Shown here one piece after another: positions 36,580-46,009 of a stretch of DNA of 64,000 nucleotides (within the stretch, counting starts at the first letter, position 1; each line of letters begins with the position of its first letter). The stretch is taken from assembly GCF_000959365.1 (NCBI RefSeq), contig NZ_CP009556.1, forward strand, positions 62,001 to 126,000. The letters run 5' to 3'. Position numbers and translations under genes: made by a program. This stretch comes from Burkholderia oklahomensis C6786. Lineage in GTDB: Bacteria > Pseudomonadota > Gammaproteobacteria > Burkholderiales > Burkholderiaceae. The notes beneath the pieces are model-generated. The model did not search any database. It worked only from the letters and a program-made list of their open reading frames with translations, and was not told the origin of the DNA.

Positions 36580-38148
36580 TCAGCGCGCGGTCGCCGCGGC
36601 CCTCGTCCGAACCGCGGCCGCCGTCGGCGCCGCGTGCCCGAACACCACGTCGTCGATCGCGTGCGACAGCGTGTCGAACGCGCGCGCGATCTCGTCCTCC
36701 GGCACGCAAGCGTATCCCAGCAGCAGCCCCGGCGACGCGCGCCGCGCATCCGCGTAATACCCGGACAGCGCGCGCACCACGATGTCGCGCTCGAGCGCCG
36801 CGCACGCGACCGCCCGATCGTCGGCGCCGTCCGGCAGCCGCATCACGAGATGCAGCCCGGCGTCGCCGCCGACCGCGGGCAACGCGTCGCCGTAGCGGCG
36901 CGCGAGCGCGTCGAGCAGCGTCTGCCGGCGCTGCCCGTACAGCGTGCGCATCTTGCGGATGTGCGACACGAAGTGCCCTTCGGCGATGAACTCGGCGAGC
37001 ACCGCCTGCTGCAGCAATTGCCCTTCGCGGTACAGCTCGGCGCTCGCGGTCGCGAAGCGCTCGGCGAGCGGCTCCGGCACGACCAGATAGCCGACCCGCA
37101 AGCCCGGAAACAGCGTCTTGCTGAAGCTGCCGACGTAGATCACCTGCTCCGCCGTGTCGAGCCCCTGCAGCGACGCGAGCGGCCGGCTGCCGTAGCGGAA
37201 TTCGCTGTCGTAGTCGTCTTCGATGATCCATGCGCCGTGCTGGCGCGCGTATTCGAGCAGCATCCGCCGCCGCGCGAGGCTCATCACCATCCCGAGCGGA
37301 TACTGGTGCGACGGCGTGACGAGCATCAGCTTCGGCGGCGCCGCGAAGTCGGCGGCGGTCGGCGCGATCCCCTCTTCGTCGACGGAAATCGGCCGCGTCG
37401 TCAGGCCCGACACGTGCATCACGCTGCGCACGCCCCAGTAGCACGGGTCCTCGGTCCAGATCACGTCGCCCGGATCGGTCAGCAGGCGCACCGCGAGATC
37501 GATCGACTGGTGGATCCCCGTCGTCACGATGATCTGCCCGGGCGCGCAGCGCACCGAGCGCGACGTGCGCAGATAGTCGGCGAGCGCCTCGCGCAGCAGC
37601 GCGAGCCCGCCGCCCGGCGCGTAGGTCAGCAATTCGGGGCGCAAGCGCCGCCAATACTTGTTGTGCAGCCGCGTCCACACGCGCGCCGGGAAGCGCGACA
37701 CGTCCGGCACGCCCGGCATGAACGCGCCGCCCTGCCGCTTCGACACGCCCGCGCCGCCGACGAGGCGCGCGCCGCGCGCGGACAGCGCGCGGGGCGCCGC
37801 GGGGCCGGAATCGGCGTCGATCGCCGGAACCGAGGCCCGCGGCTGCGGCTCGGCCGGCGCGCCGACGATCTCGTCGGGCGCGCTGTCCGCGACGAACGTG
37901 CCGCGCCCGGTCGCCGACGTCACGTAGCCTTCGAGCGCGAGCTGCTCGTAGACCTGCGTGACGGTGTTGCGCGCGATCCCGAGCTCCGCCGCGAGGAGCC
38001 GCGACGACGGCACGCGCGCGCCCGCCGGCAGCTCGCGGGTCAGGATCGCCTGCTGCAGCAGGCGGTGCAGTTGCCGATAGATCGGCTGCGCGCCGCCGCC
38101 GCGCACGATCCGCTGCGCCAGCCAGTCCGACAGCACGCTCACCCGCAT
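36580..38148 (-). CDS. gabR: MocR-type GntR/aminotransferase regulator (GabR-like)
   Basis: 522 residues. An N-terminal GntR winged helix (QPIYRQLHRLLQQAILTRELPAGARVPSSRLLAAELGIARNTVTQVYEQLALEGYV) is fused to a fold-type I aminotransferase-like domain, with the PLP Lys in VGSFSKTLFPGLRVGYLV. GabR senses GABA through PLP and activates gabTD. The divergent gabT and gabD genes support that name. It starts 143 bases from gabT, with operator-like repeats in between. Confidence 0.9.
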   Translation of the reverse strand: MRVSVLSDWLAQRIVRGGGAQPIYRQLHRLLQQAILTRELPAGARVPSSRLLAAELGIARNTVTQVYEQLALEGYVTSATGRGTFVADSAPDEIVGAPAEPQPRASVPAIDADSGPAAPRALSARGARLVGGAGVSKRQGGAFMPGVPDVSRFPARVWTRLHNKYWRRLRPELLTYAPGGGLALLREALADYLRTSRSVRCAPGQIIVTTGIHQSIDLAVRLLTDPGDVIWTEDPCYWGVRSVMHVSGLTTRPISVDEEGIAPTAADFAAPPKLMLVTPSHQYPLGMVMSLARRRMLLEYARQHGAWIIEDDYDSEFRYGSRPLASLQGLDTAEQVIYVGSFSKTLFPGLRVGYLVVPEPLAERFATASAELYREGQLLQQAVLAEFIAEGHFVSHIRKMRTLYGQRRQTLLDALARRYGDALPAVGGDAGLHLVMRLPDGADDRAVACAALERDIVVRALSGYYADARRASPGLLLGYACVPEDEIARAFDTLSHAIDDVVFGHAAPTAAAVRTRAAATAR

Positions 38149-38149
38149 A

Positions 38150-38195
38150 ATTGGCTCCTACATATTTATTAAAATGGCTCTGATTTTCAGAGCCA
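38150..38195. promoter_or_regulatory. Probable GabR operator
   Basis: TTGGCTCC at 38150-38157 is directly repeated as TGGCTCTG from 38175. The second copy is half of a perfect 9-bp inverted repeat, TGGCTCTGA-TTT-TCAGAGCCA (38175-38195). MocR/GabR proteins bind direct repeats in the divergent promoter, and this is the only such element in the 143-base gap. Confidence 0.7.
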
Positions 38196-38290
38196 AGTTT
38201 GATTATAGTCGTTTCAACGCGCACGCCGGGACGACGTGCCCGCCGACGGCCGTCGCCGCCGGCGCATTCGAACCACGAGGAGAGACGATT

Positions 38291-39574
38291 GTGAAAAATG
38301 CCGATCTGCACGCCCGCAAGAACGCGGCGACGCCGCGTGGCGTCGGCGTGATGTGCGACTTCTACGCCGCGCGCGCCGAGAACGCCGAGCTGTGGGACGT
38401 CGAGGGCCGCCGCTTCATCGATTTCGCGGCCGGCATCGCGGTCCTGAACACGGGCCACCGCCATCCGAAGATCGTGAAGGCGATCGCCGAGCAGCTCGAG
38501 CACTTCACGCACACCGCGTACCAGATCGTGCCGTACGCGTCGTACGTCGAGCTCGCCGAGAAGATCAACGCGCGCGCGCCGATCGCGCAGCCGAAGAAGA
38601 CCGCGTTCTTCACGACGGGCGCGGAAGCGGTCGAGAACGCCGTGAAGATCGCGCGCGCGTACACCGGCCGGCCGGGCGTGATCGCGTTCGCGGGCGGCTT
38701 CCACGGCCGCACGATGATGGGCATGGCGCTGACGGGCAAGGTCGCGCCGTACAAGCTCGGCTTCGGCCCGTTCCCGGGCGACGTGTTCCACGCGCCGTAC
38801 CCGAACGCGCTGCGCGGCGTGACGACCGCCGATTCGATCGCCGCCGTCGAGACGCTGTTCAAGGCCGACATCGATCCCAAGCGCGTCGCCGCGATCATCT
38901 TCGAGCCGGTGCAGGGCGAAGGCGGCTTCAACCCGGCGCCCGCCGACTTCGTGCGCGCGCTGCGCAAGCTGTGCGACGCGCACGGCATCCTGCTGATCGC
39001 CGATGAAGTGCAGACGGGCTTCGCGCGCACGGGCAAGCTGTTCGCGATGGAGCACTACGACGTGTCCGCCGATCTGATGACGATCGCGAAGAGCCTCGCG
39101 GGCGGGATGCCGCTGTCGGGCGTCGTCGGCCGCGCGGACGTGATGGACGCCGCCGCGCCGGGCGGCCTCGGCGGCACGTACGCGGGCAATCCGCTCGCCG
39201 TCGCCGCCGCGCATGCGGTGCTCGACGTGATCGACGAAGAAAAGCTCGCCGACCGCGCGACCGTGCTCGGCGACAGGCTGAAGGCGAAGCTCGCCGCCTT
39301 GCGCGCCGACGTGCCGCAGATCGTCGACGTGCGCGGGCCGGGCGCGATGGTCGCCGCCGAGTTCGTCGATCCGGACACGCGCGCATCCGACGCCGCGTTC
39401 ACGAAGCGCGTGCAGGCGCTCGCGCTCGAGCGCGGCCTGCTGCTGCTCATCTGCGGCGTCGACGCGAACGTGATACGTTTCCTGTTTCCGCTCACCATTC
39501 CGGATGCCGTGTTCGACGAAGCGCTCGGCATGCTCGAGAGCGTGCTGAAGGAGGCGGTGGGCGTGCCCGCCTGA
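38291..39574 (+). CDS. gabT: 4-aminobutyrate-2-oxoglutarate aminotransferase
   Basis: 427 residues from GTG 38291, with AGGAGAG at 38278-38284. Class III aminotransferase: the GABA-AT signature FFTTGAEAVENAVKIARAYTGRPGVIAF, FEPVQGEGGFNPAP, LLIADEVQTGFARTG, and the PLP Lys in TIAKSLAGGMPLSGV. It converts GABA to succinate semialdehyde. A longer frame back to 38174 would run through the operator and is rejected. gabD follows after 90 bases. Confidence 0.95.
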   Translation: MKNADLHARKNAATPRGVGVMCDFYAARAENAELWDVEGRRFIDFAAGIAVLNTGHRHPKIVKAIAEQLEHFTHTAYQIVPYASYVELAEKINARAPIAQPKKTAFFTTGAEAVENAVKIARAYTGRPGVIAFAGGFHGRTMMGMALTGKVAPYKLGFGPFPGDVFHAPYPNALRGVTTADSIAAVETLFKADIDPKRVAAIIFEPVQGEGGFNPAPADFVRALRKLCDAHGILLIADEVQTGFARTGKLFAMEHYDVSADLMTIAKSLAGGMPLSGVVGRADVMDAAAPGGLGGTYAGNPLAVAAAHAVLDVIDEEKLADRATVLGDRLKAKLAALRADVPQIVDVRGPGAMVAAEFVDPDTRASDAAFTKRVQALALERGLLLLICGVDANVIRFLFPLTIPDAVFDEALGMLESVLKEAVGVPA

Positions 39575-39664
39575 GCGCCTGAGTCTTCGCCGCCGCGCGC
39601 GCGTCACGGCATCGCCGCGTCGCGCCCGGCGGCATCAATCGTTTCCGCATACGGTCGACACACG

Positions 39665-41134
39665 ATGAATACAGATCACGAAACCCTTGCACTGAAAGAT
39701 CCCGCGCTGCTGCGCGGGCGCGCGTTCGTCGCGGGCGAATGGCAGGCCGCCGACGGCGGCGCGACGTTCGAAGTCCGCAATCCGGCGACGGGCGCGCTGG
39801 TCGGCACGGTGCCCGCGATGGGCGCGGCCGAGACGCGCCGCGCGATCGACGCGGCGAACGCCGCGTGGCCCGCGTGGCGCAAGCGCACCGCGAAGGAGCG
39901 CGCGGCGATCCTGCGCAAGTGGCACGATCTGATGATCGCGCACGCGGACGACCTCGCGCTGATCCTCACGACCGAGCAGGGCAAGCCGCTCGCGGAAGCG
40001 AAGGGCGAGATCGGCTATGCGGCGTCGTTCCTCGAATGGTTCGCGGAAGAAGGCAAGCGCGTGTACGGCGACACGATCCCGACGCACGCCGCCGACAAGC
40101 GGATCGTCGTGACGAAGGAGCCGGTCGGCGTGTGCGCGGCGATCACGCCTTGGAACTTTCCGGCGGCGATGATCACGCGCAAGGTCGGCCCGGCGCTCGC
40201 GGCGGGCTGCCCGATCGTCGTGAAGCCGGCCGAGGCGACGCCGTTCTCGGCGCTCGCGATGGCGGTGCTCGCCGAGCGCGCGGGCGTGCCGGCCGGCGTG
40301 TTCAGCGTCGTCACCGGCGACCCGAAGGCGATCGGCGGCGAGCTGACGTCGAACCCGATCGTGCGCAAGCTGTCGTTCACCGGCTCGACGCCCGTCGGGC
40401 GCCTGCTGATGGCGCAATGCGCGCCGACCGTGAAGAAGGTGTCGCTCGAGCTCGGCGGCAATGCGCCGTTCATCGTGTTCGACGATGCGGATCTCGATGC
40501 GGCGGTCGACGGCGCGATCGCGTCGAAGTACCGCAACAGCGGGCAGACGTGCGTATGCACGAACCGCTTCTACGTGCACGAGAAGGTCTACGACGCGTTC
40601 GCCGAGAAGCTGTCCGCGGCCGTCGCGAAGCTGAAGGTCGGGCTCGGCACCGAGGCGGGCGTCGTGCAGGGGCCGCTCATCAACGAAGCAGCCGTGACGA
40701 AGGTCGAATCGCACATCGCGGACGCGCTCGACAAGGGCGCGCGCGTGACGACGGGCGGCAAGCGCCACGCGCTCGGCCACGGCTTCTTCGAGCCGACCGT
40801 GCTGACGGGCGTCACGCCCGACATGAAGGTCGCGAAGGAAGAGACGTTCGGGCCGCTCGCGCCGCTCTTCAGGTTCTCGACCGACGACGAAGCGATCCGC
40901 CATGCAAACGACACCGAGTTCGGCCTCGCCGCGTATTTCTACAGCCGCGACATCGGCCGCGTGTGGCGCGTCGCGGAATCGCTCGAATACGGGATGGTCG
41001 GCATCAACACCGGGATCATTTCGAACGAGGTCGCGCCGTTCGGCGGCGTCAAGCAGTCGGGCCTCGGCCGCGAAGGATCGCACTACGGGATCGACGACTA
41101 CGTCGTGATCAAGTACATGTGCGTCGCCGTGTGA
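39665..41134 (+). CDS. gabD: Succinate-semialdehyde dehydrogenase (NAD(P)+)
   Basis: 489 residues, aldehyde dehydrogenase superfamily. Elements in order: TPWNFPAAMITRKVGPALAAGC, FTGSTPVGRLLM, catalytic Glu in LELGGNAPFIVFDDAD, and catalytic Cys in NSGQTCVCTNRFYV. It oxidises succinate semialdehyde from GabT to succinate. Length matches E. coli GabD (482). A very strong hairpin follows the stop. Confidence 0.95.
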   Translation: MNTDHETLALKDPALLRGRAFVAGEWQAADGGATFEVRNPATGALVGTVPAMGAAETRRAIDAANAAWPAWRKRTAKERAAILRKWHDLMIAHADDLALILTTEQGKPLAEAKGEIGYAASFLEWFAEEGKRVYGDTIPTHAADKRIVVTKEPVGVCAAITPWNFPAAMITRKVGPALAAGCPIVVKPAEATPFSALAMAVLAERAGVPAGVFSVVTGDPKAIGGELTSNPIVRKLSFTGSTPVGRLLMAQCAPTVKKVSLELGGNAPFIVFDDADLDAAVDGAIASKYRNSGQTCVCTNRFYVHEKVYDAFAEKLSAAVAKLKVGLGTEAGVVQGPLINEAAVTKVESHIADALDKGARVTTGGKRHALGHGFFEPTVLTGVTPDMKVAKEETFGPLAPLFRFSTDDEAIRHANDTEFGLAAYFYSRDIGRVWRVAESLEYGMVGINTGIISNEVAPFGGVKQSGLGREGSHYGIDDYVVIKYMCVAV

Positions 41135-41141
41135 CGTCCGA

Positions 41142-41177
41142 CGCGTGCGCGCGCCGCTTGTGCGGCGCGCGCACGCG
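41142..41177 (+). terminator. 16-bp GC hairpin after gabD
   Basis: Perfect stem CGCGTGCGCGCGCCGC / GCGGCGCGCGCACGCG, loop TTGT, starting 8 bases after the gabD stop. No U-tract; probable transcript end. Confidence 0.6.
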
Positions 41178-41240
41178 AAACGCGGTCGGACATCCCGTCC
41201 GAACAGACCGACCAATCCGCCTCCACAATCCCTCTTGGGT

Positions 41241-41260
41241 CCAATTGCGTTCGCAATTGG
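41241..41260. repeat. 20-bp palindrome
   Basis: CCAATTGCG-TT-CGCAATTGG, perfect 9-bp arms. It lies about 110 bases after gabD and 1 kb before the island genes. Operator or chance palindrome. Confidence 0.55.
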
Positions 41261-42301
41261 TTTGCGCACAACTGTCGATCCAGTTCCTCACGTAACGCGT
41301 GTGCAGTTCAATATTGACGGCCAAACTCGCCCCCGGAAACCCGAAAGGCGCGGAGTACGCTCCATCGCCAATCAAGGCGAATCGACCCGTCGCGCCCGGG
41401 ACCGTTCCCGAGATCGGCCTGACCTATGGCCAGACAATCATGAAGGTCAGGCGCATCGCAATAAGGTTGTGGTCGCTTTAGCGAAAAAACAGCTCCCTTC
41501 AATTCCATCTTTCTTCAAAATTCCAAAAATCCGCCGAAAGTTCAAACATATCGCGGCGCACTTTTTCGAGACCGCCCCGTGATATTGACCAGATCGTAAT
41601 ATCTAGTCTGATTAGCACGCTCGATTGCATTCATGATATAGAATCGAACAATTGATTTATATATTAACCTGCTCGCAGCGCATTTGGCCATGCACCCAGA
41701 CTTGGTTTGCATTTTACAGTAATGCCAAATGCGATACTACATGCCGGACATTCACTGCTCCGAACCTTTTATCGTCGAATATAGCGCAGCGCGTCTCGCA
41801 TCCCCTGGCGCATCTTGCGCTATGAAGTTTCAGCCTCCCAAATTGAAGAATATGAACGGCTCGCTGGGCAAACGATGTGGACACGCGAGCCAGCACCGCG
41901 CAGCTCATATCCAAACGAATCGTTACCATTAACGGCCCGATTGATTGCCTCTCCATTTCCGAATAAACGAGATTTCGCCAAACACAACTCACCTGCTTTA
42001 TCTTATCGAGAAAAACGATCAGTCATTCACCAGCCACCGCATCCATCTGACGTTTATCACATCCATTTTAAATTTTCGAACCAATCAGGCATTTTCAATA
42101 TAAACAAATTATTAATTTCATCCTTGTAAAAATAAACTTTGATTGAAAAACAATAAGCTAACTTTAAAATTAGCCGCCATTCTTATTGACATCTCCGGAT
42201 ATATACCTAGACTCCTCGTGAGGCACGACAATTCGGTCATAATCCCGGCCTCGATCAAAAACCCGCAGCGATACAACTCATTCATAACAGGAGTTTTCGT
42301 C

Positions 42302-43000
42302 ATGAGGGACATTCTCGCGACAATTCGTAAGAAAAAGGCAGCGCTCCTCGACCACCCGGTCTTTCCGCAACTCGAAGCAGTCACTCTCCCCCAAATCAAG
42401 GAAATGATGCGCGTCTGGTCGCCGTTGCTGATTCATTTGGCGATGACGTTCCGCGATATCAATCGAATGTATTACCACTACGAAAAGCCGGAAAACGACT
42501 TGCAGAACGCGATCAACGATCATGTCGACGTCGACAGCGAGCACTGGCGCATGATGGTTTCGGACATCAAGACGCTCGGCGTCAACGGTAGAGCCGTCGA
42601 TTGCGAAAGCGCAATCGACGTGATCTGGGACGATCTCGGCGCGCCCGTGCGGAAGTACATGTATTCGCTCGTGTCGCGCGCGCGGCGGTGCGGCGACTGC
42701 CCGCTGCTCAAAATGGCGTCGATGGAAGCCGGCGAAGCGACGTCGAAGGTCTTCTTCACCACATCGCGCAAGCTCGCGGCGGCCTACGAGGCGGACACGG
42801 GCCATACGCTTCGCTATCTGGGCGCGGAGCACATCGACAGCGAGCTCGATCATGCGATCAACGAATCGATCTTCTTCGACCAGCGCCTGTCCGCCGACAA
42901 GCAAGCGGATGCGCTGTCGATCGTCGACGATCACTTCCGCAGCTTCCTTGCCTTCCTCGACTACAAGTACGAGGTCAACAAGCTCGCGCTCGCCAATTGA
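42302..43000 (+). CDS. Haem-oxygenase-fold iron-containing redox enzyme candidate
   Basis: 232 residues, helical. The N-terminus (DHPVFPQLEAVTLPQIKEMM...PLLIHLAMTFRDI) resembles TENA/PqqC/haem-oxygenase-like proteins. Candidate metal ligands sit in three helices: NDHVDVDSEHW (residues about 70-80), MEAGEA (about 140) and AEHIDSELDHA, an H-x3-E-x2-H pattern (about 175-185). This pattern is like the haem-oxygenase-like diiron oxidases that cleave or oxygenate amines and acids, such as BesC and UndA. The start is set by AGGAG 8 bases upstream; an open frame reaches back to 42143 without a ribosome site. It is the first gene of the island, 142 bases before the halogenase. Substrate unknown. Confidence 0.62.
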   Translation: MRDILATIRKKKAALLDHPVFPQLEAVTLPQIKEMMRVWSPLLIHLAMTFRDINRMYYHYEKPENDLQNAINDHVDVDSEHWRMMVSDIKTLGVNGRAVDCESAIDVIWDDLGAPVRKYMYSLVSRARRCGDCPLLKMASMEAGEATSKVFFTTSRKLAAAYEADTGHTLRYLGAEHIDSELDHAINESIFFDQRLSADKQADALSIVDDHFRSFLAFLDYKYEVNKLALAN

Positions 43001-43142
43001 CAAGAATCCGGGCACCGCCCGGGCATGACTCTCGCGAGACCGAAGTCCGGCTCAATCATTAAGTGATTCCAACCGAATTGCCGCGCCGGGCGGCGGGATC
43101 CGCTCGCGAACTTGACGTTCCCCAATACAAGGAGAAGCAAGC

Positions 43143-44585
43143 ATGCGTCTTCCGAATCGCACCAAAGTCCTCGTGATCGGCGGCGGTCCGGCCGGGGCAA
43201 CCGGCGCGGCGTTTCTCGCCCGAGAAGGCATCGATGTCATGCTGGTCGACAAAGAGGTGTTCCCCCGCTATCACATCGGCGAATCGCTGCTGCCGTCGTG
43301 CCTCGAAATCCTCACGCTGATGGGCGCGCGCGACACGTTCGACCGTCACGGCTTCCAACGCAAGCCGGGCGCCTACTTCAACTGGAAAGGCGAGACCTGG
43401 AAACTCGATTTCGGCGAGCTCGGCGGCACCTATCACTACAGCTACCAAGTGCGTCGCGAGGAATTCGACCACCTGCTCCTGCAGCATGCGCGAGCGGTCG
43501 GTGCGAAGGTGCACGAAGGCGTGAGCGTGCGCGAAATCCGGTTCGACGACGGCCGTCCGTGCGCCGCCTTGTGCGTCGCGCAAGGCTCCGACGAGACGAC
43601 CGTCGTCGAATTCGACTATCTCGTCGACGCGTCGGGACGCAACGGGCTGATGTCGACCCGATACCTGGACAACCGCAAATTCCACGAGATCTTCCGCAAT
43701 GTCGCGGCCTGGGGCTACTGGGAAGGTCTCGCATGGCCCGACGATTGCGCGCCGGGCTCGATTCTCGTCAGCTCGATTCCGGACGGCTGGTGGTGGGCGA
43801 TACCGCTCGCCGATCGTCCGACGAGCGTCGGCGTCGTCATGCACCGCGACGCATTCGTCGCGGCGAAGCGGTCCGGCTCGCTCGAGCAGGTCTACGAGCG
43901 GGCGATCGCGCTGAGCCCGGTGATGACGAAGCTGACGCAGCACGCGCGCCTCGTCACGCCGCTCAAGACCGAGCAGGACTATTCGTACACCTGCGATTCC
44001 TTCGCGGGCGACGGCTACTTCCTGTCCGGCGACGCCGCGTGCTTTCTCGACCCGCTGCTGTCCACGGGCGTTCACCTCGCGATGTACAGCGGGATGCTCG
44101 CCGCCGCATCGCTCGCCAGCATCCTGCGCGACGAAGTGTCCGAGCGGGAGGCCGCCGCGTACTATCGCGACAGCTATCAACAGGCCTACCTGCGCTTTCT
44201 CGTGTTCGTGCAGACGTTCTACGAAGCGCACGGCAAGCTCGGCTACTACAGCAAGGCCGACGAGCTGAGCCACTACATGATCGAGGCGGGCGACATCCGG
44301 CGCGCGTTCCTGAATCTCGTGTCCGGCCTCGAAGACATCGCCGACGTCGAGCAGGCCACGTCGCACCTGATGGGCGAAATGTCCCGCCGCATCGATCAGA
44401 ATCTCGCGCTTCGCAAGGACAAGGGCGCGCTCGCCGCGGCGATCGGCAGCTCGGAAATCGAGGACAACGCGCGATTCTTCGATGCGATCGAGGGCCTGCC
44501 CTGCCTGTCGCAGAACATGGCGCTCGACGGGCTTTACGTGTCGACCCGGCCGCGGCTCGGCCTGCAGCGGGTCGCCGCGGCATAG
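43143..44585 (+). CDS. Flavin-dependent halogenase
   Basis: 480 residues. The FAD motif GGGPAGATGAAFLA lies at residues 13-26. The halogenase hallmark W-x-W-x-I-P is present at W216-W218-I220-P221. A candidate catalytic Lys lies in FQRKPGAYFNW (K74), at the position used by CndH/CmlS/PltA-type enzymes. FLDPLLSTGVHLAM is the second FAD region. The length and the K-x-GA pattern fit halogenases of phenolic, pyrrolic or carrier-bound substrates rather than tryptophan halogenases of about 530 residues. AAGGAG lies upstream of the ATG. No carrier protein is in this island, so a free substrate or a carrier encoded elsewhere is needed. Confidence 0.88.
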   Translation: MRLPNRTKVLVIGGGPAGATGAAFLAREGIDVMLVDKEVFPRYHIGESLLPSCLEILTLMGARDTFDRHGFQRKPGAYFNWKGETWKLDFGELGGTYHYSYQVRREEFDHLLLQHARAVGAKVHEGVSVREIRFDDGRPCAALCVAQGSDETTVVEFDYLVDASGRNGLMSTRYLDNRKFHEIFRNVAAWGYWEGLAWPDDCAPGSILVSSIPDGWWWAIPLADRPTSVGVVMHRDAFVAAKRSGSLEQVYERAIALSPVMTKLTQHARLVTPLKTEQDYSYTCDSFAGDGYFLSGDAACFLDPLLSTGVHLAMYSGMLAAASLASILRDEVSEREAAAYYRDSYQQAYLRFLVFVQTFYEAHGKLGYYSKADELSHYMIEAGDIRRAFLNLVSGLEDIADVEQATSHLMGEMSRRIDQNLALRKDKGALAAAIGSSEIEDNARFFDAIEGLPCLSQNMALDGLYVSTRPRLGLQRVAAA

Positions 44586-44668
44586 CCCGCGAGCGCGGCC
44601 GCCGCGCTCGCGTCGAGCGGCCGGCACTCATCGAACGCAAGAAGGCAAGGCCGAGGAAGCGACGAAAG

Positions 44669-46003
44669 ATGGCTGACTGGATACTGCAACTGTGCATCGT
44701 GATCGTCATGGCATCCGTGCTCGGCGCGCTCGCGCAGCGGCTGGGGCAAGGCCGCGTCGTCGGCGAGCTGCTCGCCGGGCTGCTGCTCGGCCCGTCCGCG
44801 TTCGGTGCGCTCACCATGGGCGGACTCGGTATGCAGCTCGGCCAGGATTCGGCCGCGATTCTCACGCGGCTCGGCGAACTCGGGCTCGTGTTCCTGATGT
44901 TCCAGACGGGCATGCACATTACCTGGAAGATTCCGCAAAAGCGCTCGGCCGCGCTCGTCGCGAGCGTCGTCGCGGGATTCGGAATGATGTTGCCGTTCGC
45001 GACCGGCTGCGCGATCGCGGTCGCGTCGTCCGGCGCGTTCCAGCCGCAGGCATCGCCTCTCGCCTACGTGCTGTTCTGCGGGATCGCACTCTCCGTTTCG
45101 GCGTTGCCGGTCATGATGCGCATCGTCTCGGACGCGCGTATCGCCAGCCGCCCGGCGGCGACGCTGTCGATACTCGCGGCGACCTTGACCGACGCGCTCA
45201 GCTGGCTGATTCTCGCTGCCGTCGGCGCGATCGCGACATCGGGCCTGTCGCCGGCGTCGACGGTGCGCGCGGTGTGTCTGCTCATCGTGTTCTTCGTCGT
45301 GTCGATCACGCTCGTGCGCAAGATCGTCTTCTGGCTGCTCGATCGTGCGCGCCGGGCCGGCAGCGATTCCGCGACGTTGATCTGCGCGCTGTGCTACGTG
45401 CTGCTGTCGTCGTGGGCCGCATCGCGGCTCGGCTTTCACAGCGCGTTCGGCGCGCTCGTCGCGGCCGCCTGCCTGTCGGGCCGGGACGACCTGCGGCAGT
45501 TGTGGAACGCGCGCTTCGCGGGACTCGCAGACCTCGTCCTGATTCCGCTGTTCTTCGTCAGCATGGGGCTTCAGGCGTCGTTTTCGGCGCTCGATACGGG
45601 CGCGGCGTGGGGCTGGCTCGTCGTCTTCCTGATCGGCGGCGTCGCGGCGAAGTTCGGCGGCTGCTACGCCGGCGCGCGACTATGCGGCATCGATCGCGCG
45701 GAGGCGACCTTGATCGGCGTGCTGATGAACTGCCGCGGGACCGTCGAGCTGATGGTGCTCGCGATCGGACTGCAACTGCGGATCATCCCGGCGTCGCTGT
45801 ATACCGTATTGCTGATCGCGACGCTGACGATGACGTGGTTGAGCGCGATGGCAACCCACCGGCTCGCGAAACGGCGAACTCAGGAGCCATCGCACAGGGC
45901 CGCCGACGATTCGCCGGCGGGCATTCGATCGACGCAGACACGCGAAGCGGGCCACGACGCGCGCGTACCTGGATTGCCGGAGGCATCGCGATCGTCGCGA
46001 TGA
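44669..46003 (+). CDS. Kef-type (CPA2) cation/H+ antiporter
   Basis: 444 residues with about 12 membrane helices. Signatures are GRVVGELLAGLLLGPS, LVFLMFQTGMHITW (TM3 of KefB/GerN types), ATLTDALSWLILA with the ion-binding Asp, and LMNCRGTVELMVLAIGLQ. The C-terminus is a short soluble tail of about 45 residues without a TrkA-N (RCK) domain. It lies 84 bases after the halogenase and 7 bases before the first Rieske-type gene, so it appears to be part of the operon. Similar antiporters recur in natural-product clusters, possibly for export or self-protection; that role is inferred. Confidence 0.85.
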   Translation: MADWILQLCIVIVMASVLGALAQRLGQGRVVGELLAGLLLGPSAFGALTMGGLGMQLGQDSAAILTRLGELGLVFLMFQTGMHITWKIPQKRSAALVASVVAGFGMMLPFATGCAIAVASSGAFQPQASPLAYVLFCGIALSVSALPVMMRIVSDARIASRPAATLSILAATLTDALSWLILAAVGAIATSGLSPASTVRAVCLLIVFFVVSITLVRKIVFWLLDRARRAGSDSATLICALCYVLLSSWAASRLGFHSAFGALVAAACLSGRDDLRQLWNARFAGLADLVLIPLFFVSMGLQASFSALDTGAAWGWLVVFLIGGVAAKFGGCYAGARLCGIDRAEATLIGVLMNCRGTVELMVLAIGLQLRIIPASLYTVLLIATLTMTWLSAMATHRLAKRRTQEPSHRAADDSPAGIRSTQTREAGHDARVPGLPEASRSSR

Positions 46004-46009
46004 ACACAT

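Larger units (their letters stand above)
41135..42301. other. AT-rich gene-free border of the halogenase island
   Basis: GC falls sharply from about 41500 to 42140. No frame has a ribosome site plus recognisable motif. The region includes a 20-bp palindrome at 41241-41260. I see no tRNA, integrase or insertion-sequence ends, but the composition suggests foreign DNA at the left edge of the island. The last 15 bases hold the AGGAG site for the next gene. Confidence 0.6.

Noticed and set aside
36560..39607. 1015-codon open frame on the - strand across gabR and gabT
   Set aside because: Shadow of gabR in another frame and antisense to gabT; composition extreme and no domain.
42143..42301. N-terminal extension of the haem-oxygenase-fold gene
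   Set aside because: No ribosome site at 42143 and AT-rich codons; AGGAG directly precedes the ATG at 42302.
43143..44585. Reading the halogenase as a tryptophan halogenase of a pyrrolnitrin cluster
   Set aside because: It is 480 rather than about 530 residues, has the K-x-GA pattern of phenol/pyrrole-type enzymes, and no prnB or prnC gene is present.
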